Source: Pedobacter aquae (GTDB lineage Bacteria; Bacteroidota; Bacteroidia; Sphingobacteriales; Sphingobacteriaceae). From it: 64,000 bases of DNA. Both the position numbers and the translations under genes were made by a program. Of the stretch, positions 21,131 to 28,246 are shown piece by piece. Positions within the stretch are counted from its first letter, which is position 1; every line of letters begins with the position of its first letter. The DNA is taken from contig NZ_CP043329.1 of assembly GCF_008195825.1 (NCBI RefSeq), positions 1,302,001 to 1,366,000 of the forward strand, written 5' to 3'. A model generated the notes under the pieces. That model was not told the DNA's origin, did not search any database, and was given only the letters and a program-made list of their open reading frames with translations.

Positions 21131-21292
21131 TTATAAACTTTTTTGTGATTTTGAAACGCTCTTATTTATCATATTTAAAACGTCCATACGGAGTTCGTAT
21201 TCGTATTGGTCACGTTCTTGTGTTCCAACTTTACCGATATACTTGTCTTTCATCTCGGCAAGCGAGTAGCTTTTTAATTCTTTAGTTGCCAT
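21131..21292 (-). pseudogene. Truncated HigA/XRE-antitoxin-like remnant
   Basis: 53 aa from the ATG at 21290-21292. The first 40 residues (LKSYSLAEMKDKYIGKVGT, then QERDQYEYELRMDVLNM) look like the N-terminal part of HigA-type antitoxins of Bacteroidota. The DNA-binding helix-turn-helix that should follow is missing, and the frame ends after a short basic tail (SVSKSQKSL). No toxin gene is recognisable beside it. It is probably the remnant of a toxin-antitoxin pair, or a stand-alone small protein using only the dimerisation part. Assignment is from memory of the family pattern and is moderate. Confidence 0.5.
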
Positions 21293-21396
21293 GGTGATTA
21301 ATTATATCTTTATATCGCAAGTCTTAGCGGGCTGATTTAAGAAAGTCCTGACTTATGATGATGTTTTTTTGGCTTAATTTCAATTTTCTTATCTAA

Positions 21397-21444
21397 AGCA
21401 CAAGTCATCCCATCTCTTTTGCCTCCTCACGGAAGACTTGTGCT
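21397..21444. repeat. 10-bp inverted repeat with 28-nt loop
   Basis: AGCACAAGTC (21397-21406) pairs with GACTTGTGCT (21435-21444). It sits between two small genes. It is possibly a terminator-like or mobile-repeat hairpin; no T run follows. Confidence 0.6.
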
Positions 21445-21462
21445 AGAAAGGGTGTACAATAT

Positions 21463-21633
21463 CTATTTTCTGAACGTAATAAAAGCCGTTGGCATCCACC
21501 AAATATTTAGCCCAAAAGCTACTGTTACAACTTCATAACCGTCTTTGGTTTTTTCATTAAGGATATTTTCTACTTTTCTTTTTAATGAGTTTGTTGACAA
21601 CATTGTAGATTCTTTGATAATTGTATAAGTCAT
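21463..21633 (-). CDS. Small DUF4177-like protein
   Basis: 56 aa (MTYTIIKESTMLSTNSLKRK start). The pattern of a short beta strand, an amphipathic helix with 'KVENILNEKTKDGYEVV', and a second strand resembles the small DUF4177/DUF1737-type proteins, whose function is unknown. The ATG at 21631-21633 and stop at 21463 are clear. No Shine-Dalgarno sequence is seen, as is usual in this phylum. It lies among repeats in the accessory stretch, so it may be a passenger gene. Confidence 0.5.
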   Translation of the reverse strand: MTYTIIKESTMLSTNSLKRKVENILNEKTKDGYEVVTVAFGLNIWWMPTAFITFRK

Positions 21634-21962
21634 ATTTTATGTATTTATATTCTTACTCTTTTAGCTTTTCGATGTCACTCTGTTTTTATTGGTTATTCTT
21701 GCCACTAATCTACGAATATCAAGATTTGTAAAAGAAGGATTTAAATTCTAGTCTGACATTTTGTTACTATTATTTAAAATCGTTTTATAACGGTTTGCAG
21801 CTACCCGAAGGTGGCGATTTCTAAGCACTTCACTGTCAACCAAGCAGAAACTTTGATAGATGCACAAAGCTTGATTTAACCACTGAACCGCCACTTTTGG
21901 GTAGGTGCTGTTAGCTGTAGAGATTCGTTCAATATTTTGGTAGTCCTTTATCATTTAAGGCT
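21634..21962. other. Non-coding stretch before the ATPase cassette
   Basis: No believable gene. It contains CTACCCGAAGGTGGCG (about 21802) and CCGCCACTTTTGGGTAGG (about 21889), which can pair over a long loop. This looks like a structured intergenic repeat rather than coding sequence. Confidence 0.4.
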
Positions 21963-24296
21963 TTAAGGTTCAATTAAAGGAAAAAGTCGAATTGCACCAC
22001 TCTTTGTTTCCCAATAAGATCCAGACTTATTTCGGTCTGGTAAAGTTCCATTTATTGGGCAAACCAATAAGTCAGCTAATTTAATTGTTGATTTTGCAAA
22101 ATCCTCAATATCACTATCACTGACTAAAGCACCATCAAAAGTAAAGTGAGCCCCAACCTGATTCCTAATAGCTTTCAGGTTTTTAATCTCATCTATAACT
22201 GGTTTTAAAAAAATCTCATCATCTACGTTATTGTTACAAAACTTCCCATCTTCCAAACGAGCCATTCTTTGCACCTTAAGTACTTTAAGCAAGTCTTTTG
22301 ATAGGCAATCTAACAGTTCACTCAGCGTGTAATCATTACCAGGTTTTCTTTTCAAGCGACTTTGAAAATTAAATGATAAAAAATCCAGAATTGCTTCTAA
22401 AAATCTGCCCGTAGCTCCTGAAAGATTTTCACGGTGGAAAAACTCTGGTGAACTTAAATAATACTTAATTTCATCTAAAACTAGTTGTGGTTTTGCTATT
22501 GTAATACCTCTTTCCATTGACCACCCTCGTAATTCCAAAAACTGAATATTGAGATTTGGTGCTCTGTTATTTCTATATCTTTCCCGCCACGGTCGATAAT
22601 GCGTAGAAATAAATACGTGAGCAAAATTTTTAGCTTCATTATGAATAAGGGAAATAATTCTGTCTAAATGTCTTTCATCTACTGACATTACAACATCATC
22701 CAGTATGAGTATAACATCTTTATTACTCTCCTTCTTTGCAAGTGCAATAAAAATACATAGCCCTAAGGTATCTAAGTGTGATTCGCTATAAACAGATTGT
22801 GGGGTAATATTTGATTCCGTATGGAAATTTGCAGAAAGATTAAGAGAACTTTGAAACGTATGATTTAAGAAAAGCTTCACGTTCCCTAAACCTTCATTCG
22901 GATGAATTTCCTGATACATTGTTTCAACTTCATCAGAAATGGACACTAATTCGCTGTCAATAAATTTCTTCCGCGTATCCTCTAATATACCTAAAGCGGC
23001 TTTTGCTTGGTTAAATAATTTATCTAACTCACTACATTTTTTTGTGAGTTTAAGGATGCTTTCATAATTAGATTTTATTGAATTATGGAGTACGACTGAC
23101 TTATTAACTGTTTGATTATGCTTTGATAATTTTTCTACTTCTGTCGTGAGTTTTAAAGAAACATCATTGAATAATTTGTAATTTTCTTTTGTGGTATTTG
23201 TTTCTAGAATTTCACTTAATTTATTGGTGAATTCAAAATCAGGCAATTTAACGGCTGAGTTTTTGAAACCTATCAATTGAGTGTTGAAAGGTTCAATCTG
23301 TCCCTGCAATCTGTTGTATAATTTATCCCTTTCAACCTTAGATGAGTTTATAGCTTGTGTCAGTTTATTTAGCTCTTGCATTTTTGCTATTCTTCCATCA
23401 ACATTTTTAAGAAGTTCCTGCTTGTCATTATCCTTTTCACACACTGGACATTTGTCAACTTCGGTTTTTGCCGTAAGGAATTTTCTAGTTTCATTTAGAA
23501 CAGATAGTAAATCAGTTTCGGAATTAGGGTTCTTAAGTTGATATTCTTTAAGTTTTTTTTCCGCTTCTAAGAAGTTGTTTTTTGCTGTTACATATTTTGC
23601 ATTTTCCGTTTTAATGCTTGAAACAACAGATTGCAATGAACTCCATTTTTGCAAAACAGAATTGTTTTCTTTAAGATCTTCAGCAAGTTTTGAATTGTTC
23701 TTTTTAATTTCTGACTGAACCCAATCTTTGAAATTACCAAGTGGTTTTTCTTCCTTATTCCAAATATCAGTCAGTGTATTATTAGCATCTAAAAGACTTT
23801 TACGGTTTTGCCCAAGTTCTTTGTCTAATGTTGTAATTAATTTTTTTAATTCTCCTTCTGATTTTTGAATATTTGAAACATCAATGAATGATGAAAGAAC
23901 CTTATACCTTGCCGATGGTGTATCTTCAATAAAAGAGGTGATTTGAGCTCTTCTTAGTGCTTTTACTTTCGGTAAACCATCCGTTGGATTCTTTATTATT
24001 TTATTTGAGTTTGCTGAAAGTGTAGCCTTAAATGTTTGGGCATCTGTCTTTAGTTCAATCAATAAGTCAGAGTTACTGGCACCTAAAGATTTTAGAAAAG
24101 AATAATCTTTATTCGATTTGTCATCCAAAGATCCAGCACCATCAGTACATAAACAGGCCAAAGCATCTGCAATTGAGGATTTACCATTCCCGTTTTCAGC
24201 ATAGATTAACGTAATATTCTTGTCCTGACTAAAATTCAAGGTAAGAGGCTTAGTCGCACCTCTGAAGGCTTTGATATGTAAACTACTCAGTTTCAC
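21963..24296 (-). CDS. SMC/Rad50-like zinc-hook ATPase with C-terminal HEPN-like domain (candidate defence protein)
   Basis: 777 aa. Walker A is at 33-41 (AENGNGKSS). Coiled-coil-like stretches (about 145-430) surround a zinc-hook motif CPVC at 283-286. The ABC-signature-like SESHLDTLGLCIF is at 504-516, Walker B/D-loop LILDDVVMSVDERH at 530-543, and switch His in STHYRPW at 564-570. After the ATPase head the C-terminal 170 residues are helical and carry R631-x2-E634 and R711-x5-H717 (RNQVGAH), a pattern matching HEPN ribonucleases. Zinc-hook ATPase plus HEPN recalls the RloC/PrrC anticodon nucleases, but close kinship is not shown. The start is GTG at 24294-24296, inside the end of the upstream small gene. 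Location in a repeat-rich stretch fits a horizontally gained defence gene. Confidence 0.8.
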   Translation of the reverse strand: MKLSSLHIKAFRGATKPLTLNFSQDKNITLIYAENGNGKSSIADALACLCTDGAGSLDDKSNKDYSFLKSLGASNSDLLIELKTDAQTFKATLSANSNKIIKNPTDGLPKVKALRRAQITSFIEDTPSARYKVLSSFIDVSNIQKSEGELKKLITTLDKELGQNRKSLLDANNTLTDIWNKEEKPLGNFKDWVQSEIKKNNSKLAEDLKENNSVLQKWSSLQSVVSSIKTENAKYVTAKNNFLEAEKKLKEYQLKNPNSETDLLSVLNETRKFLTAKTEVDKCPVCEKDNDKQELLKNVDGRIAKMQELNKLTQAINSSKVERDKLYNRLQGQIEPFNTQLIGFKNSAVKLPDFEFTNKLSEILETNTTKENYKLFNDVSLKLTTEVEKLSKHNQTVNKSVVLHNSIKSNYESILKLTKKCSELDKLFNQAKAALGILEDTRKKFIDSELVSISDEVETMYQEIHPNEGLGNVKLFLNHTFQSSLNLSANFHTESNITPQSVYSESHLDTLGLCIFIALAKKESNKDVILILDDVVMSVDERHLDRIISLIHNEAKNFAHVFISTHYRPWRERYRNNRAPNLNIQFLELRGWSMERGITIAKPQLVLDEIKYYLSSPEFFHRENLSGATGRFLEAILDFLSFNFQSRLKRKPGNDYTLSELLDCLSKDLLKVLKVQRMARLEDGKFCNNNVDDEIFLKPVIDEIKNLKAIRNQVGAHFTFDGALVSDSDIEDFAKSTIKLADLLVCPINGTLPDRNKSGSYWETKSGAIRLFPLIEP

Positions 24297-24474
24297 CCTT
24301 AGTCTTTTTTTCTGCGTTTATTATTTGATTCTCAATAATTACTTTCCAATCAATTTCTCTGATAGTTCCGTTAGCAATTTTACTTTCCAAATTGATTTCT
24401 TCATCTGCAATCAATTTCTCTGCTTTTAGCTGCTTTACTATTTCTTTCGCAACTATTGTATTGTTATCACTCAT
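24283..24474 (-). CDS. Small helical protein co-encoded with the zinc-hook ATPase
   Basis: 63 aa, strongly charged and predicted helical (IVAKEIVKQLKAEKLIADEE, later KTKGETE). No family is recognised. It starts at ATG 24472-24474 and its last 14 nt overlap the GTG start of the ATPase, so the two are probably translated together. In such arrangements the small partner often controls or recruits the larger effector, but nothing in the sequence proves this. An 11-bp inverted repeat about 75 bp upstream could be its operator. Confidence 0.65.
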   Translation of the reverse strand: MSDNNTIVAKEIVKQLKAEKLIADEEINLESKIANGTIREIDWKVIIENQIINAEKKTKGETE

Positions 24475-24549
24475 ATGTTCGCTATTATATTTTTAGTCAT
24501 CTTGGTTTTTTTATCCTTACAGCTAACAGATATATATGTATAATTTTAC

Positions 24550-24585
24550 TTCCGTAATAAAACTAATATTAGGCTTATTACGGAA
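24550..24585. promoter_or_regulatory. 11-bp inverted repeat upstream of the ATPase cassette
   Basis: TTCCGTAATAA (24550-24560) and TTATTACGGAA (24575-24585) are perfect inverted copies 14 nt apart. They lie 76-111 bp before the first gene of the cassette. An operator, or a recombination relic, is possible. Confidence 0.5.
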
Positions 24586-24699
24586 TTTATATATTCTTAA
24601 TACAAAGAATAACTTATGAAATAGCTTAAAAACAATGATTTCACACATCCAATTTCATAGGCATTTTCATAAATTAGATTTTAACTCTAAGTAAGTAAA

Positions 24700-25035
24700 T
24701 ATTTATTGAAAGTCAAAAGTAAAATTCAAAAGGTAAAATTAAAAATTAAAAAACAGGAAAGTCAGTTAAATTCAAAAGGAAAAATTAATCTTAGAGCTGA
24801 AAGCGTAAAGCAAAAGGCTGAAAGCCTTATCAATAATTCCCTCATTCGAAAATCAATCAATAAAACTAACCACCCAGAACTGGAAACTCTTAACTGATAA
24901 CTGGCAACTGAACGAAAAATTCAAAAGGAAAAATTAAAAATTCAAAAACAAGAAACTAACCACCCAGAACTGGAAACTCTTAACTGAAAACTCTTAACTG
25001 ATAACTGACAACTGATACTGACAACTGAATGAAAA
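24700..25035 (+). repeat. Low-complexity A-rich dispersed repeat
   Basis: Repeated words such as TTCAAAAGGAAAAATTAAAA, CCCAGAACTGGAAACTCTTA and ACTGATAACTG recur two to four times. Related words occur at 27720-27960 and 46850-46970. An open frame across 24706-24897 merely reflects the A-rich repeat. Confidence 0.7.
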
Positions 25036-25040
25036 AACAA

Positions 25041-25270
25041 TATCTTTGAGCAATATGGAATTTTTTCAAGTACCGGGTATTTTTAAGGATAGTATTTGCA
25101 GAGCTAAAGAAGAGAAAAATGGTGTTTATACCATTTCGTTAAATGCTGTAAAGATTGGTTCAATTGTAAAAGAAAATGGTGGCTGGCGCTTGTTAGAGCA
25201 ATTAAAAGAAGAGTTAAGCGCAGAAAATGTGCAACTGATTGGCCAAAGGATTGATGAAAGAAACCATTAG
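25041..25270 (+). CDS. Small conserved-looking hypothetical protein
   Basis: 71 aa from the ATG at 25055 (MEFFQVPGIFKDSICRAKEE). An in-frame TTG at 25046 is inside a TATCTTTG -7-like element (25041-25048) and is rejected as a start; the interval given includes that element. The protein is soluble, with a beta-rich first half (GVYTISLNAVKIGSIV) and a helical end (LLEQLKEELSAENVQLIGQRI). No family is recognised. It converges on the GlcNAc kinase gene. The good sequence regularity and the promoter match suggest a real gene. Confidence 0.6.
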
Positions 25271-25314
25271 TCAACCCCCAGAATTTCTCCGGGGATTAAC
25301 AATGGCATTCCAAA

Positions 25315-26178
25315 CTAAACAACCTGATCTTTATTCATAAAAGTTTCGTGATATTTGATTAACCCATCTATCGGGTTTCTAATAACATTTCCTACAGACA
25401 TGTTAAACTCTGCCGCCACCTCTATTAAAAAAGGTAAGTAGTTGTGCGCTACAGAGCCCACACAGTTAAAGCTATATTTTTGGTAATCGGGGTAATGGCA
25501 AATGATATTGGTAAACAAAGCTCTAAAGGCATTTTTTACTAAATCTATAATGTATGGGTGCGCTATATGCTCGCCCACAAACCTACTAAAGCTTGCACTA
25601 AACCTATTTGGTAAAGGTTTGGTATAAATTTGATTGATCACTTCATCAGGCGTGATTTTAAAGGTATCCCAAAAAAGTTCTTGTAAATCTTTAGGTAACA
25701 ATGCTCTGCAATAAGCTATTAACAATTGTTTACCTAGGTATGCTCCGCTCCCTTCATCACCCAAAACAAAACCTAAAGAATCTACTTGGTAAACCATTTT
25801 TTCGCCATCAAACAAACAACTATTGGTTCCGGTACCTAAAATAGCTACAAAACCTGCTTGGTTACCTAAAACAGAACGAGCGGCGGCTAATAAATCAGAC
25901 TGTACGCTTATATTTTCGGCATGTTTAAATACACTTTGTAAGGCTTGCGCTACAACAGGTATTTTATCGGTACTGCAACCGGCACCGTAAAAATAAATGG
26001 CAGCAACTTGTGTTACATTTATATCAGCTGGTAAATGGTTGGTAATTGCATCAGCAATGTATTTACTATCAACATAATAAGGATTAAAGCCTTCTGTGTT
26101 GAAATAAATATGCTCTTTACCGGGTTGTAAATAACACCAACTGGTTTTTGTTGAACCACTATCTGCAATTAAAATCAT
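25315..26178 (-). CDS. BadF/BadG-family ATPase, probable N-acetylglucosamine kinase
   Basis: 287 aa actin-like kinase fold. The N-terminal phosphate-1 loop is LIADSGSTKTSW, with the second at GFVAILGTGTNSCLF (about 104-118) and DEGSGAYLGKQLL at about 142. In Bacteroidota, this size of BadF-type protein is generally a GlcNAc or related amino-sugar kinase. The divergent ROK regulator next door and the nagB/hexosaminidase genes later in the window support this. Substrate is inferred from family and context. The ATG at 26176-26178 is directly before the conserved loop, so the start is secure. Confidence 0.85.
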   Translation of the reverse strand: MILIADSGSTKTSWCYLQPGKEHIYFNTEGFNPYYVDSKYIADAITNHLPADINVTQVAAIYFYGAGCSTDKIPVVAQALQSVFKHAENISVQSDLLAAARSVLGNQAGFVAILGTGTNSCLFDGEKMVYQVDSLGFVLGDEGSGAYLGKQLLIAYCRALLPKDLQELFWDTFKITPDEVINQIYTKPLPNRFSASFSRFVGEHIAHPYIIDLVKNAFRALFTNIICHYPDYQKYSFNCVGSVAHNYLPFLIEVAAEFNMSVGNVIRNPIDGLIKYHETFMNKDQVV

Positions 26179-26348
26179 GCTTGTTTATCGTATTTATATG
26201 GGGTGAAGATGATGTACTCGCCTTTCACAAAATCAAAAATAGCAAAAGAATCTAAAACTTTAAAAAAATATTAAAAAGATATGAATTTATATTTAAATAT
26301 TTTTTAAACATATTCCTCTTTTCAAAAAATACTAGTAATTTTTTTATA

Positions 26349-26379
26349 TTGCCCCAATAAGTTGAGTTACCTAAATTTG
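26349..26379 (+). promoter_or_regulatory. Promoter of the ROK regulator gene
   Basis: TTG at 26349-26351 and TAAATTTG at 26372-26379 are 20 bp apart, matching the Bacteroidota -33/-7 pattern. The -7 element ends 4 bp before the ATG at 26384, implying a leaderless message. Confidence 0.55.
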
Positions 26380-26383
26380 CACA

Positions 26384-27580
26384 ATGTTTAATACCAATAA
26401 GAAAAATGCTAAACTCTATTTCGATATTATACAGCAATTGTATTATGGCGGGATATTATCATGTGCAGACCTCAGCAATTTAATTGATAAAAGTATCCCA
26501 TTGGTTACCAAATCATTAAATCATCTTATAGAAACTGGCTTTGTGGTAGAGAAAGGTTATGCAGCATCTAGCGGTGGCCGTAGACCATTGATGTATGCTG
26601 TTAAGCATGATAGGCTGTTTATTGTTACCGTAGCCATGGATCAGCTTTTAACCAGAATTGGTATTATAGATTTAGCAAATCATTACGTATCTCCGGTTGA
26701 GTTTGTAAGCCTTAAACTAAAAGACAACCCCAATGCTTTAGAAAAGCTTACAGAAATTATTGATGCTCACATTCAAAAATCAGGAATCGATAGAGAAACA
26801 ATTATTGGCGTAGGCATTGGGATGCCGGGTTTTGTAAATACGCAAGAAGGTATCAACTACACGTATTTAACTAACAAAGAAAAAAGTATCACCAAACATA
26901 TCGGTAAGGCTATTGGCTTGCCGGTGTTTATAGATAACGACTCGAGTTTAATTGCCCTTTCTGAGCTTAAATTTGGTTTGGCAAAAGCTATTAAAAACGT
27001 GATGGTGATTAACCTCAGCTGGGGAATTGGTTTAGGGATGATTATCAACGGGCAACTTTTTAGAGGTGAAAACGGGTTTGCCGGAGAGTTTAGTCATATC
27101 CCCATTTCAGAAAATGGAGTTTTATGCTCTTGCGGTAAGCAGGGTTGTTTAGAAGTTGAAGCTTCTTTATTGGCTGTTACTGAAAAAGCTATTCAGGGTT
27201 TAAAAGACGGCCGAAAATCTAATTTTAAATATCAGGAAGAAGAATCTAGACTGGCTGTAGCCGATGCTTTAATAGAGGTAGCCAATCAAGGCGACCAATA
27301 CGCTATAGAGCTAATTTCTGAAGCGGCTTATAAAATTGGTAAAGGTTTATCTATTTTAATACATATTACCAACCCTAAAGCTATTGTGATTAGTGGTCGT
27401 GGTGTTAAAGCCGGAAATTTACTCTTACCTCCTATTCAGCAAGCTTTAAACCAGCATTGTATTCCGCGTTTATCCAGAGATACTGATATTTACATTTCTG
27501 ATATTGGTTTTGATGCTGAGTTGATTGGATCTGCTATTTTAGTGATGGAGCAGTATGTACCGAAAGGGGCTAAGGTTTAA
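26384..27580 (+). CDS. ROK-family transcriptional regulator (NagC-like)
   Basis: 398 aa. The N-terminal winged helix (about 5-65; ADLSNLIDKSIPLVTKSLNHLI) is followed by a ROK sugar-binding domain with IGVGIGMPGFV, VFIDNDSSL and the zinc motif CSCGKQGCLEVEAS. This layout is that of NagC/Mlc/XylR repressors that sense a sugar or sugar phosphate. It is divergent from the BadF-type kinase, so amino-sugar control is the best guess. It probably regulates itself and the kinase through the 205-bp intergenic region, which is very A/T-rich. Confidence 0.88.
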   Translation: MFNTNKKNAKLYFDIIQQLYYGGILSCADLSNLIDKSIPLVTKSLNHLIETGFVVEKGYAASSGGRRPLMYAVKHDRLFIVTVAMDQLLTRIGIIDLANHYVSPVEFVSLKLKDNPNALEKLTEIIDAHIQKSGIDRETIIGVGIGMPGFVNTQEGINYTYLTNKEKSITKHIGKAIGLPVFIDNDSSLIALSELKFGLAKAIKNVMVINLSWGIGLGMIINGQLFRGENGFAGEFSHIPISENGVLCSCGKQGCLEVEASLLAVTEKAIQGLKDGRKSNFKYQEEESRLAVADALIEVANQGDQYAIELISEAAYKIGKGLSILIHITNPKAIVISGRGVKAGNLLLPPIQQALNQHCIPRLSRDTDIYISDIGFDAELIGSAILVMEQYVPKGAKV

Positions 27581-27970
27581 AGGGGGGGTGAGTTGAGAGT
27601 GGTAAGTTGTAGGTTGTAGGTTTAAAGTGGTAAGTTGGGAGTGGTGAGTTGTAGGTTTGAAGTGGTAAGTAGTAAGTTGTAGGTTGTAGGTTTGAAGTGG
27701 TAAGTGGAAGGTTGGAACTTAATTAAAAATTCAAAAATAGGAAGCTTATTTTCACTCATTCAAAAACCAATCAATAAAACTCACTATCCAAAACTGGCAA
27801 CTAATTCAAAAAAACTATCAATCTCTCATTCTAAACTCATTCAATAACAACAGATTGCTTCTTCGTTCCTCATCGCAATGACCTTGAAAATTCAAAAGGA
27901 AAAATTAAAAATTAAAATTAAAAACAGGAAAATCAATCAATCAAAAATCAATCAATCAAAAATACCTTTG
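27581..27970 (+). repeat. G/T-rich and A-rich simple repeats
   Basis: 27585-27715 is made of repeated AGTGGTAAGTTG and GTAGGTTTGAAGTGG words. 27720-27960 carries the A-rich family also found at 24700 and 46850. No gene is seen. Confidence 0.7.
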
Positions 27971-28042
27971 CGCCTCCGAAGGGATTCGAACCCCTACCAA
28001 TGGTACCGGAAACCATCATTCTATCCATTAAACTACGGAGGC
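27971..28042 (-). tRNA. tRNA-Arg (CCG anticodon)
   Basis: On the minus strand GCCTCCG (acceptor 5') pairs with CGGAGGC (3'). The anticodon stem ATGGT/ACCAT encloses the loop TTCCGGT, giving anticodon CCG. The T-loop is GGTTCGAATCC. No CCA is encoded. Confidence 0.93.
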
Positions 28043-28246
28043 TTTGTTGCAAATATAGAAATACATTTCGATTATTTTAGGGGATAAACCATAAGCTATA
28101 AGGGCGTTTTTTGTAAGTCTTCCTTTCTGCAATGCTGTTATTTTTTGAAACCTAAAATCAATTTTACAGTATAAATATGATCATCATCATATTTTGTTTA
28201 AAGCTAAATCATTTCCCTGCCCACCTTAAATCAGCAGTTTTGTTTT

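Noticed and set aside
21748..21954. 68-codon open frame on the minus strand
   Set aside because: It lies over palindromic intergenic sequence (CTACCC.../...GGGTAGG), has no family pattern, and looks like a structured repeat rather than a gene.
24706..24897. 63-codon open frame on the plus strand
   Set aside because: The product is only Lys/Gln-rich repeats caused by the A-rich repeat family.
25274..25293. CCCC/GGGG hairpin as terminator between the 71-aa gene and the kinase gene
   Set aside because: The stem is interrupted and no T run follows on either strand, so it is not listed as a terminator.
27878..28087. 69-codon open frame on the plus strand
   Set aside because: It runs through A-rich repeats and the antisense of tRNA-Arg.
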